A DNA stretch of 64,000 bases from Tamarix chinensis. Taxonomy: Eukaryota; Streptophyta; Magnoliopsida; Caryophyllales; Tamaricaceae. Each line of letters begins with the position of its first letter. Positions within the stretch are counted from its first letter, which is position 1. This document shows, one piece after another, positions 24,848 through 36,134 of the stretch. The translations under genes were made by a program, and so were the position numbers. The notes under the pieces are model-generated. The model saw only the letters and a program-made list of their open reading frames with translations, had not been told where the DNA came from and did not search any database. The DNA is taken from positions 129,445,122 through 129,509,121 of the forward strand of contig CM060172.1 of the NCBI GenBank assembly GCA_030549775.1, in the 5' to 3' direction.

Positions 24848-25263
24848 CATGCAGAGTTGAAGGGGGAGAAGGGATCGAAGGGGGGAGTGGAGGAAGGGAG
24901 GTGTTAGTTCGGTTAGGGTTTTGGGGGTTAGGTGGAGAGCTTGTGGAGGGGAGTTAGGGTAGTGGTTGAGTGTAGGGAGGTAGTAGGGGTGTAGGTGGTG
25001 GTCGGGGGTGGATAATCGGCGGCCAAGGGTGGTGGAGGTGGTGACTGCAGGTTGCGAAAAGTGGGTCGAAGGTTGGGCAGAGTAAAAGAAGGAAGGGAAA
25101 AGAAGGAGAGAAAGGAGGGGCTATTGGGGAATTTTCAGCCAAAGGGAGGGTGTGGGGTGGTAGAGGAAGTGTTGGGGAGTAGATTGGTGGCTTTGGAGGA
25201 GCCGGAAGAGGTGGAATTGTGGCGGAAAATGGTGGTGCAGGGTGGAGGCTGAGAAGGGGGAAA

Positions 25264-25359
<96 letters not shown>

Positions 25360-25365
25360 GAAGAA

Positions 25366-25396
<31 letters not shown>

Positions 25397-26445
25397 GATG
25401 GCTGCAGGGGTGTGGGGGTGGCTTGGTGGTGCAAGGGGGTAGTAGGGGGTGGCAGGAGGTGGTGTCGATGATCATCAAGGTGGAAGGGGAGGTGGTCCAG
25501 GGCGGTAGAGAAAAAACAGTGGAGGAGAAAGTAAGGAAAGGAAGGAAAATAGAGAGGGTTCTATAGGGGTGAGGGGGCTTGAGGCAAGTCGAAAATGAGC
25601 AAAAAGGAAGGTGATAAGGAGAAGAAAATGAAGAGGGAAAGGAGGGGAGGTAGGTATGGCTGGGAGGCTGTGATGATAGGTGTAGGGTGGTAGGTTGCAA
25701 GAAGAGAGAAGGAAGAAAAGGGAAGGAAGGGGCATGGGGTTCAGAGCAAGTATGGCCTAAAAATGGAAGGAAATGGATGGGGGAGAGAGAGGGAGAGGGA
25801 GCAAGGTCGCAGGGGTAGCGGTAGGTGGTGGCAAGCGGAAAGAAAGTAGGCCGGTCGGGTGGGGAGAAAAGGGCAGGCCAGCTCGTGTGTGAGGGAGAGG
25901 GGAGAAGGAAAAGAAAGATTGGGTTGGCTTAGCCGAGGGGTAGGAAAGGAAAGAAAAGAAAAGAAATAAGGGAGATGGGTTGAGGTGGACATGAAAGGAG
26001 GGAGTGGGCTAACCAGCGGCCTAGCGTAGGGAGAAGGAGAGGGAAAGTAGGCCGGCAACCTAAAGGGAAAGAAAAAGGAAAAATGAGGAAAAAGAAAGAA
26101 AAATGAATAGGAAAAAGGAAAATGGAAAAAGGGAGTAATAAAATAAAATAAAATAATTTTTTAAATAATGAAATTTAATATTTTTGATAGATAAATTAAT
26201 TTAATAATTTAATATATTCCTTTTAAAAGGTTAATTTTTGTAAAATATTGGTTTGATAAAATTATTTAAATAAAATAAGTATGATAAAATAACAAAATAT
26301 TTATTTTATTTTATTAAATATTCATATACATTTTTATATACTCAAAAATCTACAAAATAATTAAATGAAATAAATTTAAAAATTATTTTATCCCAAATAA
26401 TGGTTATTTATTAAATTCTAGGTTTTAAAATTTTAGAGTATTACA
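24848..26445 (-). repeat. X1 LTR head (probably 5' LTR remnant)
   Basis: This is GA-rich with an AAT/AAG microsatellite, then an AT-rich tail that ends in TTTTAGAGTATTACA. The outer 60 bases match the start of X2 (35821 onward, TTATTTGGGATAAA on its strand) in reverse complement. No coding content. Confidence 0.8.
25265..25396. repeat. AAT then AAG microsatellite
   Basis: About 30 AAT units pass into AAG units. The predicted poly-tyrosine, poly-leucine and poly-isoleucine frames across it are artefacts. Confidence 0.97.
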
Positions 26446-26450
26446 TAACA
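26446..26450. repeat. TSD TAACA, right copy, of insertion X1
   Basis: Matches 19657-19661. Confidence 0.85.
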
Positions 26451-27886
26451 TGTGTAGAACTACCTGACAGGACTTAGATTTGGTTGCAGACATCTTAACA
26501 TGGAAGATTTAGAGACACTATTTATACGAGATATAGTGTAGATTCTTTACCGACTATAAGAGTCTTAAGTATATATTCACTCAGAAGGAGTTATGTGACA
26601 AAGGATATGATTAGAGTTAGTGAAGGATTATGATATCGAGTTGACCTACCATGAGGGTAAAGTCATTGTTGTTGCAAATGCCATGAGTAGGAAGATGTCG
26701 CACTCTTTGAGTTCAATAGTAGTTGCTTGTCTGTCGTTGGTGGAGCCTGGCAAGATGGGGATTGAGTTTAACATCCCCAGCCTATGTCACTTAAACCTCA
26801 TCAAACCTCCATTGTATAAACTCGAGTGTATTTTGTAAAATATGCATGAGGGTAGAACCAAGGGCTTCTAGATTCATAAGGATGATAATATATTCTAAAG
26901 GAGTCGTTAGTGTGCTCTATTGAGTTGCATTGATATGAACCATCAGATTTTTCGAGAAGGGTCATCGTATTTTATATTCCATCCATTCTAAAGGGGATAA
27001 GTTGTTTAAGGAATTTATGAGGATCTATTTGTAGCCTCTCTTGAAGCAAGAGGTAGTTGACTTTTTATCTTAATTTCTGACATGTTAGAAGGTTAAAATT
27101 AAACATCACAACTTGCACTGTTGGTTCAATCATCCCGAGGTGGAAATGATATTCCATCTTCATATACTTCGTGTGTGGATTACCTAGGACTCGCAGTAAA
27201 TGTGACATAATTTGGGTCATCATCGACTGGTTAACTAAGTTAGCTATTTTCGTCCCAATAAAGTTAACTTGGAGTATGGGGTAGTTTGTTGATGCATACA
27301 TGAAGATTGTTGTGAGTTAGCATGGTACACCTACCAACACAGTCTTTGATTATTAGTCTAGGTTCCTTTCACACTTATAGGGAAATTCATAGGAATTTAT
27401 GGGCATGTTGGTGAGGATGAGTACAACCTTTAACCCGGCTAGATATTGGAATATTGGAAGGACAATCCAGGCCTTGGAGGACATGTTAATAGCTTGTAAT
27501 TTAGATTTTAGGATATACTTCACTTGGTATAGTTTTTGTACAACAATTATTATCATGCTAGTATAACAATAGTGTCATTCAAAGCACTATATCAAAACAA
27601 GTGTTGTAGCCTATTGTGATAGAGCAACGTTGGTGAATATGTTGTCTTAGGGCTTTATTTGATCAAGGAGATGACAAAGTAGGTTTGTTTGATTCAAGAT
27701 AGGATGGGGGAAACTCAAAGTTGACAGAACATTTATAATGATTATAGATAATACCGCTATGGCTTTGAGGTGGAGGACATAGTTTTGTTGAGCGTCTCAA
27801 TCACCAAGGGGGTGTATAGATTTAGCACAAAAAAAGGCAAACTCAGTCCACATTTTATTGGATTGTACAAGATACTCAAAAGATTT
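26451..27886 (+). pseudogene. Chromovirus G1 RNase H end and integrase relic
   Basis: Joined to 19656, the sequence continues RNase H (YACYHLK then NYLT, the usual YASRQLK and NYPTHD region). At 26620-26838 the frame reads KDYDIELTYHEGKVIVVANA, the RNase H/integrase linker. Integrase debris follows, with SIHSKGDKLFKEF, CHVR-like zinc-finger remains and IWVIIDWLTKLA; HFVPIKV-like text is near 27245-27265. It ends with the GKLSPHFIGLYKIL motif typical of the chromovirus integrase C-terminus, and the copia LTR begins two codons later. There are many stops and frameshifts. Confidence 0.85.
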
Positions 27887-28424
27887 TGAGATCATGACTT
27901 GTATTTATATGTGTAGTCTAGTATAGATTGATGCATATAGGTGTTTGGAGAAGTTTGGAGCGAAAAGGAGATCAAGGGAGAAAACACAGGGCCCTATGTT
28001 TTCTTACCATACTTGATCCTGCATTATTTTGGCAAAAGTTGAGAGTTAAAAAAATACAGGGGGATTGTGTTTGTGAGCAATGATCGTGCTTTTTCCTTAT
28101 TTTATACCATTCGGTTGTGTTAGTTATGTACTTCTACAACTTGATATGCATGCAATCCTAATGATAAGCGGTATGCCATCAAACCCTATCCAAAACTTCT
28201 ACTCTTGTATTCTATTGTGTTTTTGAGAGAATTTTCTATTGAGTGATATTGTGATGATTGTTTGATTCTCCTTGTAATCACTAGTTATATTTGTAATAAA
28301 GATCATTGTTGTTTCCCCAATTGTTATTGTGTTCTGATTTTTATCCCATTTAGATCTTGAAATTTTTAGATTACTTGTTAGTTAAGGTCTTAGACATTCA
28401 CGTATGAAGAATTTATTCCCTACA
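27887..28424 (+). repeat. C1 5' LTR
   Basis: It begins TGAGATCATGACTTG and ends CCCTACA just before the primer site; 538 bp. The first 100 bases align with 30969-31078. Confidence 0.82.
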
Positions 28425-28425
28425 A

Positions 28426-28440
28426 TTGGTATCAAAGCTT
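28426..28440 (+). other. C1 primer-binding site (tRNA-iMet)
   Basis: TTGGTATCAAAGCTT, one base different from the standard TTGGTATCAGAGC, one base after the LTR end. Confidence 0.88.
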
Positions 28441-28465
28441 GGGTGTGTGATTCATTTGTATCGAG

Positions 28466-29284
28466 ATGGCATTTAAAAGTTTTGAAATTGAGAGATTTAA
28501 TCGTTCTGTCAATTTTGGGTTATGGAAATTGAAGATCAAGTTGATCTTTGTTCAGAGTATATTGTTTAAGGCATTAACTTGGAAAGTAAAGAAGCCAAAA
28601 ATAATGTATGATGAGGAGTTTGGGGATATTGATTTAAAGGCCCTATCTGCCATGCAATTGTGTTTGTCAAATGAGGTTTTGCAAGAAGTGGTTAAAGAGA
28701 CAACTATTTCCACCTTATGGTTGAAGCATGAATTCTTATATATGATGAAACCTATGGCAAATCATCTATTATTGAATAGTTAGCTTCATGATGTAAAATT
28801 AGGTGAGGGCCAGTCTTTAAAATATCATCTTGATGAATTTGACTCTATGGTTATGGATTTGCATAATATAGATGTGAAATTGGATGATGAGGATCTAGTT
28901 ATTATGTTGTTGTGTTCTTTTCCTATTTCTTATGGAAATTTTCATGAGAATATATTGTATGGGAATGATTAATTAGTTATTACAGATGTCAAGAATGCCT
29001 TTCTACAATGTGAATTGATTGAGAATCAATTGACCGAAGGATGTCTAAGTGACTCACATGGTGATGGGCTTGTAGTAAGGGAGCTTGGTGACAAAAAGAA
29101 GTCTAAATCAAGGAAGGATAGGTTCAAGGTTGTTGTCTGCCATCATTGTCATAGGAAATACCATATTAGAAAATACTACCCTAATAGAAAACCGTCAGAT
29201 GATGATGGTATATCTGGTGAGGGTGAGGCTATCAGAACTGAGGGCGATGGTGATTACGATGTACTGACTACCACAGATGGATAG
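28466..29284 (+). pseudogene. C1 gag (Ty1/copia)
   Basis: One frame with stops at 28781-28783, 28970-28972 and 29282-29284. It opens MAFKSFEIERFNRSVNFGLW, the copia Gag start with the FxGxNFxxWK-type motif. LKYHLDEFDSMVMDL and DEDLVIMLLCSFP follow. The zinc knuckle reads CHHCHRKYHIRKYYP, so the final cysteine is tyrosine. I started at ATG 28466, which follows the primer site by 25 bases. Confidence 0.9.
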
Positions 29285-29662
29285 AACAAATTGGTTGATA
29301 GGTGGATCCTAGATTTTTGGTGCTCCTACAAGGTTTGTCCCAACAGAAGCTAGATACAGACTTTTTCCACTATTTGAGGCGGAGTTACTATCTTAGAAAA
29401 TGGTGTTTCATGCGGAGTGTTGGTATTAGGATTATGAGGGTGAAGATGCATGATAATATAGTTAGAACACTTTTTGGTGTTCATCATGTTCCTGGTATGA
29501 CCAAGAACTTAATTTTGCTATGTTCCTCAGATAACAAAGGTTATAGGTGTGTCATTTAAAATGACACATTGAAGGATGCTACATGGGTTTTCATGGCGAT
29601 TGTTGGCAAGTGGGTCAGGACATTATATGAGCTTGTCGGCACAACTATTGAGGATAAAATTT

Positions 29663-29667
29663 AGGTG
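29663..29667. repeat. TSD AGGTG, left copy
   Basis: AGGTG flanks the 191-bp element here and at 29859-29863. Confidence 0.88.
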
Positions 29668-29858
29668 TGTAACACCCCTAGTTGATACGACCATACAAGG
29701 GCTACTCTAGAACACTTTCAGATTGATTAGTTGGACCCACATATCAACACAAGTCCTTTTAGTTCTTAGGAGAGAATCACCAAAATGATGGTATACCATG
29801 CTGATATAAGTAGCCATATCGATCCTTATAACACTCAACTCAATTTGGGGGTATTACA
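29668..29858. mobile_element. 191-bp TG...CA element (SMART/TRIM-like or short solo LTR)
   Basis: It starts TGTAACACCCC and ends GGGGGTATTACA, so the ends are also near-perfect inverted repeats of 11-12 bases. A perfect 5-bp TSD (AGGTG) flanks it, and the copia reading frame is continuous when it is removed. It has no open frame, primer site or purine tract. The termini resemble those of the long-LTR family, but the interior does not. Confidence 0.85.
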
Positions 29859-29863
29859 AGGTG
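29859..29863. repeat. TSD AGGTG, right copy
   Basis: Matches 29663-29667. Confidence 0.88.
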
Positions 29864-29960
29864 ACATTGAGAGTGTGTGAATCAGATATTGCTAGTCTTA
29901 GGTCAATGCGATTAAGACATGGGAGTGTCATTGGCATGACTAAGGGTCCTTGTATTGTGA

Positions 29961-30968
29961 TGCATTTGCATCTAGATATGTTACCTTCTATGAGTTTGAA
30001 TTCCTTTTTTACAAGAAGATTAAGTAGGAGAATCTAGTGGATGCTTTAGATGAGGTGGATGTTGTTGTTGATCTAGATGGTACATATTATTTTGATGAGG
30101 AGGAATCTAGGAAATAGTTGGAGTAAGTGGGCATTGCTTTTGGTAGAGTTGGTTATGTCTTGTATACTATAGGTAGTAGTATTAATATGATAAAGCCAGT
30201 TGCAGACCTAAAGATTATTTTAGGTGCTAATTCTGCCTTATAGTTTTCTATTGTTGTTGCTGAAGAGATGTGGTCTCTTTGGTGGACTCAGACATTGGTA
30301 TGTAATGTTTCGCTGGTTATTCTTTTGATGTGTGCTATGTTATGCTTGTTGCCACAAAAGATACGTCTGAGGAGAACAAGATGAAGACTTTGGATGAGCC
30401 CAAATCCAAAGCTTTTGTAGTGGCTTGCTTAGTCATTGGTTTATACTCTATAGTTATAATATGCTTGATGTACAATGTGAAAATTACCAATATTTTCATT
30501 TCTTGTGTTGTGAGTATGTGTGTCATGAGTCCCTTGAAGACACCTTGGTTAGATGTGGTGCAGGTTTTGAGTTACTTGGTGTGTACAAAATCAATTATAC
30601 TTAGTGCACACAATATCAGCTTTTATTGAGTATATGTTGTTGATTATTTTATTGATAGGTTATTTTAATCTTGGTTGTGGTCTAGATGATCAAAGGTACA
30701 CGAGTTTACTAGTGTTCGACCTTAGATGTTCTAAGGTTGTTTGTTTGGCTATGATTGGAGCTGATAATGTTGTTTGGCTTGGAGTGTTAGCTTGTGAGGC
30801 TAGGATGATATAAAGAGTTGCTTTTGATTTTGATCCAGTGTGTGTGCTAACAGAGTCATTGCTTGCTCATGTTCATTTGCCATGATAGTTTCTTTAGACT
30901 TAGGGTTGTATGACAATCTTTGATGATCCTGTTGCTTGTTGTTATAAATACTATGCGAAGGTGGAAAT
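29961..30968 (+). other. Unresolved C1 internal remnant
   Basis: About 1 kb between the pre-integrase and the 3' LTR. Several open frames of up to 99 codons exist (for example 30330-30629), but I recognise no integrase, RT or RNase H motif. It probably represents 3' pol debris and untranslated sequence. Confidence 0.5.
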
Positions 30969-31078
30969 TGTGATATCATGACTTATTTTTGGTTGTGTAG
31001 TCTATCATGAATTGATGCATACACATTTTTAGAGAAGTTTGGAGCTAAAAGGAGATCAATGGAGAAAACATGGGGGCC
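30969..31078 (+). repeat. C1 3' LTR, truncated
   Basis: It aligns with 27887-27996 (shared GATGCATA, GAGAAGTTTGGAGC, AAAAGGAGATCAA). Similarity ends near 31078. Confidence 0.82.
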
Positions 31079-31632
31079 AAACCAGGCATCTGCGGGTTCT
31101 CAAAGAAAATACGTGGCTATGCTCGCCTTTCATACTTTTAGGTAATCGACTGCCTCGAATGTCCTATTGAAATCCCAAATCCATTCTTCTAAGACAATGG
31201 AGTATTTTTCTCCAGCATATTTTGGGGGATTATGACTAGAAAATATCTAAAGTCAATCCTCTATAATACTCTCTTATGGGTAATACAAAGTTTATGGAGG
31301 CCGAGACGAAGATGGATGCTGAATGAACTCCATGAAAGCCTTGAATGCCCTTTCCAAATGGTCAACATGTCTATTCAAAGCTATGTAGAAACTAGCTACA
31401 AGAAAGTAAACACATTAAGAAAATTTTTATCTTACTAGCTCATAACACATGAACATAAATCAAGATCGCTTAGTTTACCCACATTCGAAAATTCACAAGA
31501 CTAATCTGATTTTCAAAACACCGAGAGAGGGTAAATATAATTTTCGGTTAAAACATTTAGGATCGTGAGAATTGAGAATCGAATGTTTAACTAAAACTCA
31601 ATTCTTAACAATCAAAATCTATGATATCAACT
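31078..31632 (-). pseudogene. Chromovirus G2: primer site and gag start, truncated
   Basis: Reading the - strand from 31632: the LTR end is followed by TTGATATCATAGAT, a decayed iMet primer site (31617-31630), then a leader. Gag-like text follows, with DHLERAFKAFMEFIQ, HNPPKYAGEKYSIVLEEW, DFNRTFEAVDYLKV and IATYFL, the retrotransposon_gag domain of Ty3/gypsy chromoviruses. The sequence stops at about 31078 against the copia LTR; protease, RT and integrase are missing. Confidence 0.82.
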
Positions 31633-34600
31633 TGTAACACCTCTAAATTTACGAACCGAAGAATTTCATTTACAAAGTTAAGTGAGGATGATAAAACAAT
31701 AAAAATGAAGGTTGTTATTGGTACACTTAGTATAAGTCTGGTTACCTTTACCATTCTTATACCAAGTGTTAAAGCTAAAATCATTACTAATTTTAGATTT
31801 AATACATGATTATAATAAATAGAATAGAGCCGAAAAAAGATAAGTATTGTGCTACATAAATGAAACATCAGAGATTTACAAAACTCAAAGAGGGAGAATA
31901 TAGGAGACACAGGTGTCCAAATACAACTAAAATCAATATACCAAAAGACACCAAATAATCCTAGGCTCTCAAACTAAACTACTAGCTTCTAGCTAAACTC
32001 AGAAGCTGGCCTACAAGACAACCACCAATTGAATAGATAGGGACCCACAAATGGAACCATTTAGTACAATACAACTGAGCAACCATTTATACTTAACCAA
32101 AATAAAAAAATTGGCATAAAACACATGCAAGACATTACAATAATACATGGTGTAAAACATTGAATTATGCATATATCAATTGAAATACAAGTTTGTATCA
32201 CATACCACCAAGGTCATATACTATTCATACTCATTCATCTAAAATTAAGTGAAACTTACCAATGAAACATCCAAGAGATGCTTTTTGTAGTATAATTAGA
32301 AATAACATTAACCCAAGGCCAAGACAATAACCACATTCCGCATGCCTCATCAGCAATCCTAACACATATCAAAATAGAGGTAGGCTCACAAGCATAAATT
32401 AATGACAACTCATCACATCACATGTAGGGACGAAGGTGGCTACCGACACACAGGTAGACAAAAAGGTTGCTACTAGACAATGGGTAGGATAAAGGATACT
32501 ACCAAACCGTAGGTAGGCACAAAGGTTGTTACCGAACCAAAGGTAGACATAAGGGATGCTACCAAACTATAGGTAGGTACAAATGCTGCTACATAACACA
32601 TGTAGGTACAAGGGTTGCTACTAAACCAAAAGTAGACACAAAAGCTACTACCGACTAATCCAATAATCTAATAATCCATCAATAACTTTTATTTTTATTT
32701 ACTCAAGGAGATATCAATCAACCTAAAGACACTAAGGTACTTAGTCATACCAATGCACCAAAGCAGCACGATATTCTATCAATTATCAACCTAAGGATGC
32801 AAAGGTACCCTAGTCAGGTATATGAAGGTAAAATAGTACTCTACCAATAAAGGAATATAATCCTTAAGTATGTATACTCCCTATTAGTCCACAGAATAAA
32901 ATAGAGTAACATATAAAGCATGGTTGGAGCACTAAGGAATACTAGCAAGTTCCAAAATTAACCATGGGCTAAATCATGTCTTCAAGGTAGCGACCCCTAA
33001 AAAGCTGCAATTTTCAATTTCAAAGTACTTCACTTTAGGTATTAGTATTTTATTAAGGTGACCACAAAATCTCATACAAATCACATAGATCCAATTTTTG
33101 TACTTTAACCATTTTACTCTATTTCAATTATTTTGAGATAACCATAATCAAGATCATTATCAAGGTCAATTATAAAAATATGCTAAGGTCATCCTAGGCT
33201 CAATTATTCATTTTCAAGTGCATTAGGCCAAAAATGATCAAAATGCTCCTAAGGTTAAAATTACCACATTAACACCATCTTTAATTATTAAATCCATTTT
33301 ATTTATAGGTTTGTCATGAAAAGGTTGAAATAAAATAATTAAATTAATTTATCATGCAGTTAAGTTATCATATAAGTTAAATGATCATTTTTCCCTTATT
33401 CAAGATTTTGAGTACAAAACATTAACATGTGTACCTAATACATCCATGATCACAATATCATGATTGTCATCGTAAAAATCATAATGTACATGAAATGAAA
33501 AAATTTCCCTTAGGGTACACATCCATGATTATTATTCCATAAATAGATTTAAGCATACTCATCCTATCCTTTTTCATGTACATGTCACACATAATCATGA
33601 AAGATCATTTTTACCATACTTTTGTCTCTGAAATATTTTACATATGTTATAATTCTCTTTTACATATTTTTAAGATATAATAGATAACACATAATTATAA
33701 TTTAACAAATCATGCTTAGCATATTTCAACATAAAACCCTAATGTGCTATCATGCAAAATCTACCATTTTAGAAAATTATAAAATTTACCCTATAACATC
33801 ATACTTAACACAATTATACATCAAAATCTTAATGATTTATCATGCGAAGAATAACATTTTAGGGTAGGGTATAAAAGTTACAATATAGCAAGATTAGTTA
33901 ACATAATTTATACATCAAAACATTAATATGCTATCATAATGTCTGATATTTTAGTAGAGTATAATGGTTACCTAAATTCCAGCAAAAATATAAATTAACG
34001 GTATCCTACTAAATACTATAAGATCCCATTCATACCTAAAAATAATACCAAAATAGAAAATTAATATTTAAAGAATAAAATAATAATTATAATAATAAAA
34101 TATTTATTTTTCTAAAATTAAAAAAACCTTACATATAAATAATGGTACTAAAATAATTTTAAAAATAAAACACACTCTTCTTCTGTGTGAGCTCACATGA
34201 GGGGGTCAAGGAAGGTTGGCTGGTGATGGATGGGATGATTGAAGAGGTGATATGGTGTTGAGATGGGGCTGCGAAGCGGTGATGGGCTGGTGCTAGAAGT
34301 TGGAGTTACGGTGGAGGGTGGTGACTAGTTGGCTTGGTTGCAAGTGATGGCTATGGGGAAGGTGTTGAAGGGGATGGAAATACGGTGGTTCTAGCCAAAA
34401 AGTAAGAGGGTAGGAATGAAAAAAAAAGATCATAGGGGAGGAGAAGAAGAAAAGAGAAGAATAAGAGGAAGGCTCGGTGATGGATTCTAGGTGTTGTGGT
34501 TTTACGAGGAACGGTAGTGTAGGGGTTGTTGTGGTGCACAAAAATGACTAAGGAGGGTTGGGTGGGAGCTAGGGAAATGATGGGGGTCGATGATTGGTTG

Positions 34601-35342
34601 AGGAATTACAGAAGGAGAAGGGGGATGCGTAGGCTGTATATGGTGGGAGGCACTGAAGTGAAGTGGAACAACAACGAGAACAATTGTTGGTGCCTAGGGA
34701 GATCCTGCAAAGAGCTTTGCCGCAGGGGGGTGGTAGGGATCAATAAAATTTACCGTAAGGAAAGAAAATAGAAAGAAAGACAGAGGCAACAAGGAGGAAA
34801 AATAAGAAGAAGAATAATGGTGGTGGATGGGGTATGTGTGGTGTTGGTACAGAGGTTGCAAACGGCTAAGTGGTTGTGGCCGGTGAAGATGAGGAATGGA
34901 GTAGGCTTGGTGCAGGACGGTGACGCAAGAAAATTGGGGAGAATGGAGGTGAAAATGGTGACACACAAAGGAGGATAATGGTGATGGTTTCTGCAAAACA
35001 AAAAGAATCCAAGAGAGGAGAGAAGAGTAGAAGGTAATGAGGGAGATGGTGTTGGGGGTTGGCGAGAAAACCAAATGAAGGGAGTAGGGGATAAATCAAA
35101 TAGATTCGAGAGAGGAAGAAGATTGAGTAGTAAAAATATACTAGATAAGAATAATTAGGTTTAGAATAAGTTAAGTAAAAAAAAGGAAAGGGATAAAAAT
35201 AATCAAGAAGAATTTTTAGGAATTTATTTAGGTTACAGCATAAAGGTTATTAATTAAATAATTAGACCAAAGTTTAAGGGTTCATTTTAAATAGAAGGCT
35301 AAAAACCTGAAAACAAAGATTATAAAATTTTGAGGTGCTACA
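31633..35342 (-). repeat. Chromovirus G2 5' LTR (long-LTR family member, 3710 bp)
   Basis: On the - strand it starts TGTAGCACCTCAAAATTTT at 35342 and ends GTAAATTTAGAGGTGTTACA at 31633, followed by a primer site. This shows directly that the long GA/CT-rich, gene-free blocks in this window are LTRs of a Ty3/gypsy family. It holds a 30-bp tandem repeat (32430-32662) and a GA-rich block (34190-35130). No TSD partner is present because the other end is deleted. Open frames inside (34293-35099) are compositional artefacts. Confidence 0.82.
32430..32662. repeat. Tandem repeat of about 30 bp, roughly eight copies
   Basis: Units follow the pattern GCTACCAAACTATAGGTAGG then TACAAATGCT, each differing at several bases. 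The repeats are contiguous, with no spacers, so this is not a CRISPR-like array. Confidence 0.92.
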
Positions 35343-35815
35343 ATTATAAACAATGATTTTATTAAGCAACAAATAAGGGTGAAACTTAGTAAAATCAAAG
35401 ATCACAGCTAACAATTATTTTTCAGTAGTGGCATACTTTTTTTAGCGCAATTCAAAGTTTTTCTAGCATAATAAGTAGTATGGAAAATTTTGTCTCTATG
35501 TTATCCCAAAACTACTCCTAAGGCCACCTCACTAGCATCACACATGATTTAAAAAAGGAAGATTCCAATTGAGACTCTAGAGCAAAAATAATAGGAGCAT
35601 TCACAATTTTTTCTGTAAGAGTGTTAAAAGACTTTAAGCATGCATCAAAAAATTCAAAGGTTAAACCTTTCACTAATAAGTCAAATAAAGGTTTTGAAAT
35701 TTTTAAAAATTCCTTAATGACACCTTCTAAAGAAACCAGCATGACTACGAAAATTGCAAATGTCCTTAACATATTTTGGGGGAGATAATTTTTAATAATT
35801 TTAATTTTTTTCTTT
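35343..35815 (-). pseudogene. Athila AT1 reverse transcriptase end and RNase H start
   Basis: On the - strand, continuing from the piece that ends at 40953: KEKIKIIKNYLP, then EFLKISKPLFDLL, FEFFDACLKSFNTL and APIIFALE, the C-terminal RT segment of Athila elements. RNase H begins with ATTEK and LLAVIFDFTKFHPYL and is cut at 35343 by the G2 LTR, in the motif that normally reads VYTDH. There are several stops. Confidence 0.9.
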
Positions 35816-35820
35816 ATCTA
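35816..35820. repeat. TSD ATCTA, left copy, of X2
   Basis: ATCTA flanks X2 at 35816-35820 and 40948-40952. Confidence 0.9.
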
Positions 35821-36134
35821 TGTAATCCCTCGAAATTTTAAAAGCATATAATTTAATAAATAAATTTTATTTGGGATAAATTAGCCTTAAATATATTTAA
35901 TTTAATTATTTTATGGATTTTTGAGTAAATAAAATTGGGTATAAATATTTAGTAAATTAAAATAAATATTTTGTTATTGTATCACACTCTTATTATTTAA
36001 ATAAACTTTCAAACCCTTATGTTACTAAAATTATCATTTTTAACCCTTATATTTTAATTATATTAAATTAAATTATTGAATCAATTTATTACAAAAAATA
36101 TATTATATTGTATTATTTTATAAATTAAATTATT

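Larger units (their letters stand above)
19662..26445 (-). mobile_element. X1: collapsed long-LTR chromovirus insertion within G1, with a nested Athila
   Basis: The ends read TATAACACCCC at the left and GTATTACA at the right, decayed from TGTAACACCCC and GTGTTACA, with 5-bp TSD TAACA. In element orientation (- strand) the order is LTR head 26445-24848, an Athila fragment (24847-21601), then an LTR tail from 21600 to 19662. The tail begins about 460 bases before the point where the Athila entered, so 21140-21600 repeats 24848-25612. I infer that the head is from the 5' LTR and the tail from the 3' LTR of one element, joined by a deletion that removed all of its own gag-pol. Confidence 0.85.
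29285..29960 (+). pseudogene. C1 protease and pre-integrase relic, split by a 191-bp insertion
   Basis: The frame after gag reads WILDFWCSYKVCPNR, where copia proteases have WILDSGCSxHMCPNR. The aspartate is kept but the following serine-glycine is lost. A frameshift near 29420 leads to RTLFGVHHVPGMTKNLI and then LYELVGTT. At 29668 a small element interrupts. Past it (29864) the same frame resumes with VCESDIASLRSMRLRHGSV, the pre-integrase signature normally ending LWHMRLGHMS. Confidence 0.88.
27887..31078 (+). mobile_element. C1: decayed Ty1/copia retrotransposon, 3' LTR truncated
   Basis: A 5' LTR, iMet primer site, gag, protease and pre-integrase are recognisable in order. RT and RNase H have been deleted or scrambled beyond recognition. 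A 3' LTR start follows a purine tract (AAGGTGGAAA) at about 30958-30967. C1 entered the integrase C-terminus of G1. Its 3' LTR is cut after about 110 bases where G2 sequence begins, so no TSD can be tested. Confidence 0.87.

Noticed and set aside
24954..25735. Frames of up to 248 codons with poly-Tyr, poly-Leu or poly-Ile
   Set aside because: Translation of an AAT/AAG microsatellite and GA-rich LTR sequence.
30330..30813. Open frames of 99 and 69 codons in the copia remnant
   Set aside because: No integrase, RT or RNase H motif; probably pol debris.
32430..32662. CRISPR-like array of regular 30-bp units
   Set aside because: Units are contiguous and imperfect with no spacers, and the window is plant nuclear DNA.
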